Positions 49,081-62,649 of a DNA stretch of 64,000 bases are shown piece after piece (positions within the stretch are counted from its first letter, which is position 1; every line of letters begins with the position of its first letter). The notes under the pieces were generated by a model. The model made no database searches and was not told the origin of the DNA. It saw only the letters and a list, made by a program, of their open reading frames with translations. A program made the translations under genes and the position numbers. This stretch comes from Albula goreensis (lineage: Eukaryota > Chordata > Actinopteri > Albuliformes > Albulidae): the NCBI GenBank assembly GCA_022829145.1, contig CM040761.1:16550245-16614244 (forward strand), written 5' to 3'.

Positions 49081-52000
49081 GCTTTAATATTGAGAAATAC
49101 ATACACTACATTATGTAGTGAAGATTACGCTGAATACATAAGAACTGTAATATGCTTTTACAACGCTGTGTCCTTTATCTATTGAGGATACCGCTTTAAA
49201 ATTCCAAGCGTCATCCCTTGTGCTGCAACCAAAAATGATTTCAATTTACTTAGTCAACATAATTTTTATATAGATTTTATTTTCATGCTTTTATTAGATA
49301 CGTTTTATTTATGTGTTCGTCTCAGCTTAACTTAAGCCAATAACTGATTTTTATAGTGAAGAAAAAATACATATCCGCTATCCAAAGATTTCCTGTCTTT
49401 TCAGGGTTTTATCGTGTCTTCGTTGCTTTATAGCACATATTTTGTAGTGGAGTAGCTATAATAAGCTGGTTTCTAACGAACACAGTTTTTCATATTTTAA
49501 TAGTGAGTTGTTTCCAAAAATAAATATTTAAAAAAATCATAACTTTTTGTGTTTGTATTCAAGGATCCCCCCTTCTCCTCATCCCCTTAATGTACCTAAA
49601 GTATATAGTAGGTTTGCTTTGCGCATACAAAGAACCTAAACTGATTGATATAATAAATCTTCAAAACCTGAATGTGGGCGATGGAAGGTATGCTTTACAT
49701 TTTTAAATCACAGGTGAAACACAGCGGTCCCTGTTGACATAATTAAAAAAATGTTTTCTGATCCAGTCTAAATTGTACAGAATTGTACAAGCTGTATCTA
49801 AGACACTATAGTGACACTGTTTTGAGCTATGTTCAATTCGCCCTCAGATTTGGGCCGTAGTGCGAAGTAGACTATTCGTACTGCAAGTATAACACAGAAG
49901 AACATGCATAGCCTATAAACATTTTTAAAGTGTCACTGGAAGAGATGGCGGGATAATTATTATTATGGTCTTGTTTAAAATTGTATTAAACACTCCTCAA
50001 TGAATTCAATTTGATTGGGCCGCGACAGATGTCAAATCTTTGCCGAGGACATGCACGGGGCTAGCTCGGATAATCCCCGACAACCATAGGCTACTACGTG
50101 ACGTCAATTCGTTTCACTCGCCCACCGCTATTCAAACCCGGTGACGGAGAATTGAATTCTGCTTTGCGCAAACCGAGGCTCTGGAACCGTCTGGTCAGTT
50201 AGTGTCTGTGTGTGAGTGATTTCGCTATGCATGTGTTCGCTGCTCCTGTTCTCTTTTGGCTGAAAGGCGCTTTCCCCAGGGGAAGGGGCAGGTGTTAGTC
50301 CAGACGAGCCAAGACAACCAAATTACTGGCCGTCTGGCACCTCCCGTGGGAAAGAGAGAGAGGAAGAGCGGAGAGAGAGATGGAAAAAATACGACCAAAG
50401 ACCAACAGCCATGCAATATTGCTTATTAAAGCTGTGGAAATATTGCAGTTTTTAAAATGCAATTTTATCCCTGTAATGATATTGATATTAATATTAATGC
50501 AAATATTTCCATGCAAATATTAGCATAGATATTGCAACTAATATGTTGACTCTCCCAGTATTGATCGAAAGCTGCATATTCAAGAGTATAAATAATTGTT
50601 TCTCAGATGAACAAATAAACACATAGCTTACATACGACACACACACTCACACACATAAAATAAACGTTCAAAAAATTGTGCTTTATGGTTGAGGTAGCAA
50701 ACATTCGTGGTCATTCCACTCTAAAAGTAATTTAAAAGAAATTGGTGAAGCACCACAAACAATTCATAATTTCATATTCAGACATTTTATGAAGACTGTT
50801 ACTTGCCAGAGGCTAATGTAAAAAATGCTTTTCTCGGGTTATTTTTGTCCTGTAGATGGCCTTTCAGGGTCAGGGTGCGCTGAAACAACGGTGTCAAACG
50901 CGGACACAGCATTGACAAGGAACAAAATTGGTCATACTTACGAATGCTTCTTGTACACAACGTTATTACTGAAATATGAAGCTGCGTTTGAAAGTACTAA
51001 TAGGCGCGGCGTTTTGTTGGTTCATTTTATGCAAATCGAGGACAAATAACGTAGGGGCTTGCGTAGCCCGACCATGATATACCAAAACTGAATTAAACAT
51101 TGATGTAAGAAGGAAAGTCATATACCCTAGTGTGGAATTAACTTCCTATGAAACGGTGTAGCCAATTTCTTGTTTCCTTAAAGACAGTCTCACGCTTTAT
51201 TTTGACTTTTTAAAAATAATTCAGATTCATTTAAAATCATCTAAGGGAGAGATAAAACGCATTTGGCATTACTTGATTGGATAAGTTACATGTGTTATAC
51301 ATCTTGATTATCAGAATATTGTCAGTGCTTAACAATGTGGAGGTCCTTCAGACAACAATACATATAACATCAGATTAATCAATACCAAACTGACTTGTAA
51401 AGTATGACTGTTATTAAGTTTTCCTATGCCTAAACCATTCTAAACCCTGGCATATCTACAGAAGCCTAAAAGTGGTCACAGAAAAAAATAAATAAAATAA
51501 ACTCTGCATTTTAGGACTAATCAGAATCCATTTCACTGTAAGGAAGTTATTTTCCCATGTGGGACTAACTTTGCTTTTAGGTAAAGAAGAAAAAGCAGCA
51601 GAGCTCTTCCTGTCCTTCCCACTGCTAATCCTCAGAGAAAAATGTAATGGCTTTAGTGAGGAGTTCATCAGAGGAAATTAAGTTATGGAGATATTGCCAG
51701 GGTGCACACAGGTAAGGCAGGCCTTGGAGCTGGAGGCAGCCCACTGGCAGGAGCCTACCTGTGGGGGCACTGCAGGGTCCCCATGTCTTTCTTAACATGG
51801 TGAACAGGAAAACTGCAGCTCAGAAACTACAGCTCAGTCTTAAACAATGCTTTATTTCCTGAGGAATAGCATGTGACAGACACATGCTCACAGGAGGTAT
51901 CATTAAAAAATAACACCCAGCAGTTACAGGTAGTGAACAAAAAAATAACACAACAGTGTTCTGGCAGTGAAGGGTTCTGGTAATTCGATAGTGATGTGAA

Positions 52001-52915
52001 GTCCTTTTTACAGCCATTGGATCAGGTGCATTCATACCCTTGTAAGGTATCACTGACGTCCTTCATTACTTGGCTTTAGCGAGTGTTACATTCATCCCAT
52101 GTACCAGCATTTCTTTCTTCAACAAAAGTAATAAAAAAAAAAAAAAAACAAAAAAAAAAACAAATCCCTCCATCCACAGAGCACAAATCGTCACCCTATG
52201 GTTTGAGGAACAGGTCACTGATGCCTTCTCGTCAACCAGATCTGAACCCAGGAAACCGATTTATGGGATATTCTGGAATGACACCCGAGACAGAGTTTAT
52301 CACTCAGTTCATTTAAGTGGGAGATGACTGACATTCTCACAGAGGAACTGTGCTGTATTACTCCTGCAAAATTCCAGGTGCCGGTAATATCTTTGTCACA
52401 GTGCCCACAAGCTGCACTGATACCTGTTTAGAGATTTAATATATTTCAAACCAAAAAATGAAGAGCAGATTTATTTTAGTTAAAAAAGAATACACAGAAT
52501 GTGTAGATTAATCTTCAATGGTTTAAACATCACATTTTGAAATTCAAAGAATGAAATTAGCCATTTTTCTCTTTTGTTACATTTCTTCAAACAAAACCTT
52601 CTAATTTCCACAATTAATGCAAACCTGAAAAAACTGTACAAACTCCACAGATCTCTTCATCCTCAAAACTCCACAAATCTCACAAGCTTTTAAATCTTGA
52701 TATGTGACCTTCTGCATACTCAAATATAATGAATACAAAAATAAATCTATCATGTGAGCAAAATTTAGTTGGTCCAAATACATTTTGTCCATACATAGTT
52801 ACCTAAAAGCCATTTATAGTGTATGTAAGCAAAAAAAAAAGAATCCTTTAAAATAAAGAAAAACTACAAAAAATACAGTAGACAGCAAATGACTGTAGAA
52901 TTTATTTTAAAAAAG
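49081..52915. other. Intergenic downstream of nhlh2, no gene seen
   Basis: No coding sequence was recognised. A CpG-containing block at 50020-50400 includes a full CRE. A poly-A-like run at 52133-52161 could be a retroposon tail, but no body was recognised upstream. Confidence 0.5.
50099..50106. promoter_or_regulatory. Palindromic CRE (TGACGTCA)
   Basis: A perfect cAMP-response element lies within ACGTGACGTCAATTCG. The surrounding 50020-50200 block is CpG-containing and unique, about 2.3 kb past the nhlh2 coding end. CREB/ATF factors bind this sequence. A role as enhancer or promoter is inferred from context only. Confidence 0.35.
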
Positions 52916-52929
52916 AAATACTTATGCAT

Positions 52930-53601
52930 CTTGCCGCTTTGATTTCTGACAGGGCAAGGGTTATCCATGGCAAGTCATGTTTTTCATTGTTAAACAGCAG
53001 GGGACAAAGCACCAGGCAACAACCATGGAATTCATCTGCTGCTATGTCTCCACATGTCTCCTCCATTGTCTGAAGAACTGTAAGAAGTAGTGCTGATTGC
53101 AATCATATACCTAGTGTTGAGAGGGAGCAAAGCTTAGGACTGAGGAAGTTTGAATACTGCCGCAGAAAAACAAGTGGAAAAGCATCAATGATCACTGAAC
53201 CATCTGTAGATCAGTGCAATGTAATGGAAACTGACATTGTCCCAAATTACAACATCCATGGTTTGTTCTGGCCCCTCTAGGTTTCTTTCTCTCCTAGGGT
53301 GGGATGAGATGGTTTTGGGCTGATTCCAGAGAAGCAGACAGATGGGCGGTGTTGTAAGGACCAAGTGTGGCATGGTGATGCAGGATTCCATGGTGGCCGA
53401 TGGTTGTGTGCATCTTTACCCCAGCACTGGGCATGGACAGTGCCTCAAATTGGGCTGCACCCACTGGCCAGCCTCCCTCAAGCTCAACCCATAGTTGATC
53501 AACAACTGTTGTGTGAATTTCATGACATGTTTGTGCATCTTTCTCTGACTCTTGCTCCTCCTCCTCTCACTGCTCCACACAGTCTCATGGCTGATCCACA
53601 C
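52930..53601 (-). pseudogene. Decayed IS630/Tc1-mariner-type transposase
   Basis: Minus-strand fragments line up in order with a DDE_3-type transposase. First comes an N-terminal helix-turn-helix piece NYGLSLREAGQWVQPNL (53446-53493). Next, in another frame, comes GILHHHATLGPYNTAHL (ending near 53340). Then VVIWDNVSFH, containing the second catalytic Asp (53224-53244), and a degraded FLRQYSNFLSP in place of FLPPYSPFLNP (around 53130-53165). Last is METCGDIAADEF-like sequence (53028-53066). At least two frameshifts and several stops separate the pieces. Sequence between the HTH and the DDE core is missing, and the third acidic residue region is destroyed. It is clearly non-functional. The exact family (Tc1-like or a related IS630 lineage) cannot be settled by eye, and terminal repeats were not found. 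Confidence 0.75.
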
Positions 53602-54177
53602 AGTTCATCCGTGGCCCCTTTCTTCACACTAAAGTGCTTACTTCAGAAGTAAACCCATTTTTGCACAGCTGTATGAATGACATAAAATGGTGATTTTAGT
53701 TGAGTGTTGGAGATGCATATGAAGTGTTCCACAAAATAAGTAATTTTTAATTGGAATCTGAGTAAATACAAGCATAATGCATGAGCATTTGCACAAATAC
53801 TCAAGATGTTGATAGATTGTTTTAACAGTAAGAGTTCCAGTATGTAAACAATTGAGAAAAACTGATGTAGGTCCTGAGCAGCATTCACTGGACAGTTTTG
53901 TAGGTTACAGAAGCGATATGTTGATAATTCCAGATGTTTACATTCTGCAATGACATCCATTCATTTTAAACACCTGCATATGTTATTCTGCAGCTGATTG
54001 CTATGTGATTCACTGGGTTTGTGTGGGGGTTTAGTCAACACGGGCCCCAGGTTGGGAACCACTGGTTCAGAAAACGCAAAGCACTGTGATTCAGTCACTG
54101 CTGCTGATTCTTTTACTCCAGAGAGAACAGGTGTAATTCGCAAGGTTTAAGGCCAAGGTGCACTGAGGCTTGATCTG

Positions 54178-54281
<104 letters not shown>

Positions 54282-54367
54282 TGCAGGCATGATCTTGTGC
54301 ACATGAAGGATGTGCACTCATCAGTTTATTGAGATGAAGTCATGAGAGTGATTCAGTGATTAGAGTG

Positions 54368-54368
<1 letters not shown>

Positions 54369-54416
<48 letters not shown>

Positions 54417-54440
54417 CGTATGCGTATGTGTGTGTGTAAG
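54369..54440. repeat. (TG)n with TATGCG interruptions
   Basis: About 45 bases of perfect TG followed by three GTATGC units and a further short TG run. It lies 90 bases from the (TG)51 tract, and the two are probably related by duplication or share slippage-prone context. Confidence 0.92.
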
Positions 54441-57400
54441 TATAAGATGAAGTCATGACAGTCATGGGAACCAGGGTCTGGTCAGTGAGGTGTGATGGGG
54501 CTGGGCACACGGCTGCACTTAATTGGCACTGACTGTGTGACGCAGCATGCGTCAGTGACCTCGAGAACACCAACACTGTGTGTGAACCCCCCCACATTTC
54601 CCCCTCCCCATCCCCAATGCCCCCCCTTTCCCGTCCACCTCCCTGCGCTGCCAAACTGCCCCCCATCGACCCCACCTCCCTTTGCATGGAGGAATATCAA
54701 AGCACACAGCAACACTGGACCCTGAGCCTGAGCAGAGAACCCCCGGTATTGCATGCGGGTGAAGTGGATAAAAGTAACTGATGGAAAAAGCCATGCCCAC
54801 TTCACCAGCAGGGACCCCACTCGCATTGGCTTGCGGCCCTTTGTCTCGAACAGATGGAAATGGGGCGAGAGGAGAGAAAGAGAAAGACAGGGGAGAGGGA
54901 GAGAGAGGGAGAGAGAGAGAGAGGAGAGAAAAGAGACACAGAAAGAAAGGAGAGTCAATCTGTTCTCAATAATTTGTGCATTGAAACAAGCACACTCTTT
55001 ACAATTTGTCAGCCCTTGTTTGGTCCACAGTCCCATTCACTCTCAGGCTGGGGACATCTGTAGTCTATGCCCAGCTAAGGATTCATCATATGTAGGCACA
55101 TATGTTCAAATACTATATGTTGATTATTTTAGAATGGTTATAGAATCATCATAAGCAGACAGTTTTTAGAGTAAACATATAAATATTACAAATTTTGAAA
55201 TATAATATATTCATGAAATGCAATATAATAAAATATTGAATTTCCTCTTCATTCGGTTTTTTTTATTTTTATTTATTTATTTTTGTATTGCCTTTGAATT
55301 CACCTAAGTTTACATAACCTAAGTTGTGTGATGGAGGCTGTTTGATGTATCTTCCTAAAACGCACACTGATGACGTTTGCATTACAGACTTTTGGAACTG
55401 GCCCGTAGCCAGTAAACTCTTAAATCAAAATAAAATCGTGAGACTTGTTGCTAAAACAATGAATAATGAAGAATATGAATTTTAACTGAACATTAGTTTT
55501 ACAAATAGAAAAGTACATTATAATCGTTCAACTGCTATTGAAACACAGTAGAATGTTGTACTGGAGTGCAATATACGGACTGAACCTTTTAGCGTATTTG
55601 ATCTCATATGATGCATTTCAAATCATATCCTTTTCGTTAGTTTGTCACACAAACACGCACATACACGTGGCACATCACTGAACTCATAAACTGCAGGTCT
55701 ATAGGGACAGGACCATCTATCCTTGGGACTACAGATTCAATGATCCCTCGGGCGCACCTTGCACATTCAATACGGACCATCTGCCCCGCAATTGCATTAA
55801 ATATAGTCTAAAAGTGGTCAGAAAGGAGCGCAGTGCCCGTGCTTAGGCGGGTGCAAGTTTAAAACCTTGACAAGACGTAGGCGTATAGGCAATCATACTT
55901 GTTTTTATTACACTACTTCACCTTGACTTGTTCAGAGGCACTCAGGCCCACGCGTATTTATTCCCATTCCGATTGAAGTAAAAGAAGAAACGATCTATGG
56001 TGAAAAAAAATAACTTGAACGCTCACACTGGTTAGGCAGTTATTGAAGGTTCCCAGTAAAGCATTTTCACCGTAACAATTCTCACTTACTAAGCGTGCCG
56101 TTTGAATAATATTTTGAGGAAAAAACAAAAGGATTCGATTACATCGATTACACAACAGAGCCGCAATCATCTGCAACCGTCAGGAATTAAACTGCACGGC
56201 TTTGACTCACAAAACTCTCAGGGAAAATGTAGCAAAACATTTCAGAAAAATCTTCATCTATGGCCGTGCAATACCCATTATTTTAAGTGGGGAAACAACA
56301 GAAAAGTTGGAATTGTGACGTTGCTTGCTCGTGAGGCGTTGTATGCCTGCCCTCTGTCGGTCAACCAGAAAAAAGTAGAAATCGTCTTCATACTGGGTCT
56401 TAACAAGGGAGGAATGGTCATTTATCAATTTATTGCAAAAAAAGGCAAGATCAGTTGCAAGATCAAATGACAGGTATTCATACCAATGTCTTATTTATAT
56501 GCACATAGTTTCTCAGTATGGTTTTTATTCCGTGGATTGATTAAATCTCAATTCTCTAATGCGTTTAATGTGTCACCAAAACAAGAGCACGAAATGGTTG
56601 GCTTCAATATCCGTTATTCTAAATCTGACTAAACTGCATTTACAAGTTATCACATTTTAAGAAAAGGGCGATGGAAACATAGAACGAGCCATATAAATAT
56701 AATGCAATGCATAGTTGTGACCCTAGGGGGCGTACTATCCTTTTAAATGAACAAAATGTTCTACCACCACTTTGAAAGGTACAGTACTTGACTATTACTG
56801 CTTAACAATATTGATTTTTTTGTCAATAAAGATTAAGGTTCCGAACTGCTGCTCTAGCTTGCTTAAGCGTTTTTCTTCTTTTGTACTCACGACGTGTTTT
56901 GTCAGAATTCGCCTTGTATTTTAGACTACGATTTCTTAATGTTTCTCTAATCTGCTTAATTCACTGACTTTCAGAATTTAAGACATCATCGATAAAATGT
57001 GTTACTATTAAATCACTTTCGATACTAGCTAATAACGATGTATTTGGCATATTATTATTAAAGACTGAATGTTGCTGAAGGTAAAATGTTTCCCAAAATG
57101 TTTTATGGTCTGACCATTTGCATAAAAAACCCCTCATATTAAAGTAAGGGTTAAAGTTACATATGACATGCATCATTTCAGCCTTTGAAAAACAGTCTGA
57201 TAAAACAAAACTCGACTGTCCTCAGCGATATTTACCTTAATGTAACCCAGATATGAAATGAGACATTGAAGTCATAGAAAGTGCAAATACACCTGTATGA
57301 ATTCTTGTGACAGGTTACACTGGGAGCCAGAGACCTGGGAAATTCTCCTTGGGGTGGAAAATGCATCTCCTCTTTCAGCACCTCAGAACATTCATAAATG

Positions 57401-57559
57401 ATTTGTGTGATTTATACTTGTGTCTTTTGGCAGTTCAGCATGCTCATACAAGCAGCAAAACTGCTGAGCTCAGCACAAATGCATTGGTTAGATGGAAATT
57501 ACTCAGCTTGAATGCATTATTTCTTCCACATCTAACACTGACACATGAACATACACACT

Positions 57560-58160
57560 TGTTTTTCCTCATCGGTTCAGTCTAGCCTAAGTGTCATCTC
57601 TGACCAGGCTATGAGCTTTGATCAGTATATCAAGTTGCTGATATTCTCATTCCTGTTTTTCCCAGTTAAGGAACATTGTCAAACTCAATCCCATTGTGTC
57701 TCAACCAGTGGTGGAGATGATTATCCATTCATTTATACCATCTCTTCTTGAACAGATTACTGTAATTCCCTTTTTACTGTCTGGTGGTAGGTGTAATATT
57801 TCTCCCACTTGGCATCTTTAGACTGGCTTCCTGAATTTAAGTTTCTTGTGATCACATATGAAGATCTGCATGATCAGTCACCTGCCGGTATTAATGATTT
57901 TACTCCATCCTAAAATCTCCAGTGGGTCTCTTAGGTCCTCTGACAAGAAGTGTTTACTGTCCATAAAAAGAGACTAAAAACAAAAGCTGATCAAGCACCT
58001 AGAACACTTGCTTGTTCAGATTGGCTTTTGTCTACCACCATTTTCTATTGTGTTTGCAATTGTTATATCGTACCACTGGTATAATTCATCAGCCATTTTG
58101 TGCATGTGAAGCACTTTGCAACTGTTTCATCAGAAATTTAATACACTTATAATACAAATT
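57560..58160 (+). mobile_element. L2-like LINE 3' fragment (reverse transcriptase C-terminus and tail)
   Basis: Frames in order match the end of the L2-clade LINE reverse transcriptase. VISDQAMSFDQYIK (57593-57634) is followed by TDYCNSLF (57752-57775, just after an in-frame stop). Then come HLASLDWLPEFKFLVITYED (about 57808-57870) and RSSDKKCLLSI, with RLKTK- in a shifted frame (about 57935-57980). A tail containing GTGAAGCACTTTGCAACTG lies at 58107-58125. Several stops and frameshifts make it dead. 5' truncation is normal for LINE insertions. Confidence 0.7.
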
Positions 58161-58164
58161 ATGT

Positions 58165-58186
58165 GTAATGTACATGTGAGAGAGCA

Positions 58187-58217
<31 letters not shown>

Positions 58218-59455
58218 GACTGTAGTTACCGTGTTTACTGACAAGCCTCTCTGCATTTGTGTTGTTCTGGCCACTGGAGCAGACAGAGAGGCCACTCTGG
58301 TATCATTACCCAGCCTGACAGGTGAGTCTAAAGATAACACATATTTACATTCCCCTTCAAGAGTTTCATCGCAAGCATCACTGAGTCTGTTGTCATTTAC
58401 AACTGACTGTGTCCAAGCGTATTGCTCTATCTCCCGCTGCCCGATGGACTGGTACGATAGGAGCCTGATTTTAAACACAGATTCTTTTTTTCTCATTGCA
58501 TTAAAATAAACAGCCCTGTCACAAAATATGCAGACAACCATCATTCCCATAAACTGTCTTCACTATGTAAACAGTGATCTTGTGATTACAAGCATCAACG
58601 GTCCACTAAGATTGATGGTGAGTCACAGCGAAGAAAGGTCAAAAAATGCAAAATAATTATAATTGTAACCTCACCCTAAGACTATTCTGGTCTGAATCAA
58701 GGTCCAGATACATTCATTTTAATTTTTAAAACATGAAAATCCATTGCCTACAGGGTTTTTGTATCTGTATTTATTAATGTATATGTATTTATTTCTGTTT
58801 CTTCACAAGGGGTCCAGAGGACCTGTGTACCCATCTCCATATTTCATGAATGACATATTTAATGTTTTAGGCTTTCAGATAGTGTGTCTGCTTTACACAC
58901 CCTTGGTAATACAGTGATCACTCTAATTATTAAATATTCATCTTGTACTGAATAGCCACTGTACATATCTGAGGATGTGAACAGCTGATTTGCTGGATAT
59001 GAGAACCAAACGTTGGTCTCCCACTCCACAGTGTAGTGTCATGCACTCCATGTTGCCTGAAGAACAGGCTTCCAGGTGAGACACTGTCCTTACACCACGC
59101 TCCCCGCAGTGATGTCATCCTGCCCAACAGACTTTATCACCACATTACCAATAATAACTTAAGCCTTCCACAGGGTTTCATTGGCCCTGCCCTTGAGGGG
59201 CTGAGGAGGAGTCACACATTTACAATAGAATGTTTGCACTGTGATATAGTCTAGTGTCACTGATAGTCTTGTTTTGTGCATTACGGACAAAAAATAAGAT
59301 GTGGTCCATACCGTCAAGAATGGAGAGTGAGATCTTGACTCTAGCCTGTGTGTTCCACACTCCAGTGCCGTAGGTGGCGATATATACACTATTGGCTAGT
59401 CTTACACCTTCTAGGGGAGGAGAATTCCTCTGTCTTTCCTCTGTTTGCTCAGCAG

Positions 59456-59491
<36 letters not shown>

Positions 59492-61500
59492 GTGTGTGTT
59501 TTGACAGGGTGGTCGGCTCACTTCTGAAGCCTGTGGGTCTTGCCCCTACTCCCTCAAACTGAACCCTACAGCTGGGGCTCCTTCGCCCCATTAAATGAGC
59601 CCTCCTCTCCACACACCCCACCCCACCCCACCCCCACCTGCTCTGCCGTGTTGACACCTACTGGGACACCATCCAGCAGCCTCAATATGCTGGAGCACAG
59701 AGTCCCTCATGTGCTTGAGCACTATTTTAACACAGGCAGATAATGTATGTTCCTGCTCACTGTCACCATTTTGGCATGTTGCTGTTGTCCCTCCCCCCAC
59801 CAAAAGTGTTTCCATTGCGTGTTAGCACACCAGTGTCACACAGGGTTTGTGGACACTGATTTCCTGAGAGGCTGCAGATTTTATTATCAAATGGTGCTTG
59901 TGTCACACGTTTGAGCTTAGCATTTAACCTCACTCGGTCCAATAAACAACCAGTGGCCTGAACGATATCTGCATAATTATGGAGAGAGAGAGACAGAGGG
60001 AAACCGCAATTAAACCGTTTCACTGTTTTGTTGTGGTTTCTGATCTTTAACAACATGGCTATGGGGCAGCAATTAAAGGAAAGATGGCAGTAATGTAGTT
60101 GAGAGCATATGGAGGTATATTGACTATACCCACGTAAACCTCTGGGGACGTTCAGTAAATCCACCCATTAGCTTTATTATCATTAATTACATGAAGGCTT
60201 TGGCATCACAGTATGCCCACCTCAGTTACCACTGCACCACAAGAAGATGGATCCAATAGATTGAGTGCTACAAATGATTTATCCTCTTGGTTATGGGTGC
60301 ACCATGTTGGACAATTGATGTATTTTCCAGAGCGGTTTAATGGATGGGTGAAAAGAACCCCATTTGTGCAAGGAGTGTACCCAAACGGTTTATGGCCAAG
60401 GTCACTGGGTGTGTAAACCTGGCCTTGATTTATGGTGTCTAGATAAGGGCAGAAAAGCAATCAGGAGGATATATTTATTTATTGCCATTATTTTAACGAT
60501 CTGATGTGAAAGGCCAAGCTATTATTATGTAATTGTATAGAATGAGATACCTTCTTCTCCATCATCCCCCTGCTAGAAAAACAAAAGATGGGCTACCCTA
60601 GGTCAATGACATAATGTGACATTATCCTGTTGACAGCCAAGCTAACTCCACCCTCCTGAAACTAACGAGTCTGAACAATTTTCAGTGCTTTCTGTACAGG
60701 CCGCTGGTGCCACTTCAAAGTGCTGTCATACCACTCTCTGACTCCTGTGAAATTGTCTTTGAACTTGATGGCTCTGGTACTTTAAAACAAGCCATAACAC
60801 CTAGGCCATAGACGGTCATGAGATTCATCGCATTAGGCATGTGACAAATAGCAATCATCAACATTAAAACAATTGCTTTCTGCTAATCAGAGTAGGGTTC
60901 GCCTACACTAGACTATAAACGTAATTTCATTATTGTGTAAATGATGGCACTTGTCAATAATGCATTACTTTTAAACAGTCATCACTTTACACATAACACA
61001 TCAAATCTTTTAACATCCTACTTCAATTATTCACAAAAAAGAACATCAGTTTAATATAAATACCTTTAGGTCTATGGAAGATTTACTCTGTATGTTGCAG
61101 TTTTTTCATCAAGCTCTCTTAGGACCCTATAAAAAGAACAACTGGCCTCTATATGTCCAGCTAGTCCCAGTGTGCAGTTCAATGTTTGAGCGTTGCCTCA
61201 ATGTACTTGGTATTTATCAAGGTCGGGGCTTCAAAGAACAAAGGTATCAGGTAAAAGGGGTGGGGCTCTGAATTACAACATCTATACCCCCCGTCCCCCC
61301 GCCCCAAACGTATTCCTACTCTTTCAATACCAGACATAGGATTGCAACTCCTCTATTAATGTAAAAAAAAAAAGAATATGTCTGTAAAATCGACCTAATG
61401 CTGGGACCAAACCAAAACGCCAGTGGGATAAGCTCAGACATGACAGAGTGAAATTAATTACAGTGGTCATATTTTTCACTGAGAATTCCGTAATTGTCGC
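58165..61500. other. Intergenic, no gene seen
   Basis: GA microsatellites lie at 58187-58210 and 59456-59482. A repeat-free block at about 59930-60480 contains CATAATTATG- and CAATTAAA-type homeodomain sites. No coding sequence was recognised. Confidence 0.5.
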
Positions 61501-61780
61501 GCTGCAAACCTTGTGTGATTTCCCCCTAGCGCGACTCGCCCGCACTACACCTTTCTGCCATTGCTTCGCTGCTAACTACTAGTGCTCCCCCCTCCGATTT
61601 CCCCTGAACCAGGGATTCCTACGGCTGTTATCCGGGTTAGTTTGAGTCCTGTGTGCTCAGCTGCTAAATGTGCGTGTATATCTCTGCGTGAAATACATCC
61701 ATGGGAATGTTGCCCTCCTAAAAAAGCGAGTTTTCCGAAGGACTGACAAGTTCCATCTTATCGTATGTGTTACGCCATCG
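61500..61780 (+). promoter_or_regulatory. Candidate promoter and first exon with strong donor
   Basis: CpG-containing sequence (GCGCGACTCGCCCGC at about 61529-61543) leads to a near-perfect donor ATCG|GTAAGTAG at 61781. An ATG at 61764 would encode only MCYAI before the donor. This could be the 5' end of a + strand gene extending past the window. No downstream coding exon was recognised. Confidence 0.3.
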
Positions 61781-62516
61781 GTAAGTAGTATATCGGTTAT
61801 TTTCCTATCGGTGTAAAAGCCAGCTAGTTCAAAAGCCTACTGAATGCGAGAGTAAAGTTCTTGGCTGGGTTCCTGTTTCACATTTCCCCCTGGGTTGAAA
61901 CGGGCTCGTTCTGCTGGTGTTTGTATTTGGTTGTATTTCTCAGTGACTGCTTTACCATAACTTTATTTGTATCTACATTGTTTGCTGATCTTAAAAGCTG
62001 TTTTAGATATGGTATTTCTTATTTTAAAAAGTGAACCGCTCATGTTTTGAATACATTTCGAGTGGGCTGTAAATTGCTCCACTCTTAGGGAAACTGCTGC
62101 GCTGGAATAACTTGCTTCAAATAACTAAAGGCTACGCCTCAATTATCTGTAAACAAATAATAAAAATATTTTCTGTTTGACAATGGCGAGCATTCCAAGT
62201 CGGTCTGAGCAGCTTTCTTTTTCCACACACCGAATAAACCATTCATTTCTCCTTAATCATTCAAGTAGCAGAGCCATTTCGCAGTCTAACTTAAGCATAT
62301 GTGAATTTCGTACAGAACTACACTATGGTTTTGCTAGTTATTCGGCTAAGCTAATCTGCACGCATTTCTACACGCAGGGCTGAATTGATGAGGAAGCCTT
62401 GTAGTCATTTTACAGGGCGAAGCGTGCATTTTCCAGAACTCGCTATGTAGGCTATCCTTTGAACACGGTTCCATTGTTTTACAGGCGTCTTTCCTTTGCC
62501 TTTACCGGTTGGTCTC

Positions 62517-62641
62517 GGGGGCGGGGTAGGGGGGTTGTGTTGTCACACTGTTACTATAGAGCAGGGAAGTGCAGCAGAGGCCCTACATAGACCAGGGAGT
62601 TTCCTACTTCGGGACGCCATTTGGGATACGGCAGGCTACAG
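62517..62641 (+). promoter_or_regulatory. GC box and candidate alternative first exon
   Basis: GGGGGCGGGG near 62517-62525 (Sp1-type site) is followed by a unique stretch ending in the donor CTACAG|GTAGGAG at 62642. Together with the donor at 61781 it suggests a CpG-type promoter region with two alternative leaders. This is inference only. Confidence 0.28.
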
Positions 62642-62649
62642 GTAGGAGG

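Noticed and set aside
56102-56470. 122-codon + strand frame with no low-complexity bias
   Set aside because: No family recognised, no splice or promoter context, AT-rich. A translated search could reopen it, but the sequence alone gives no support.
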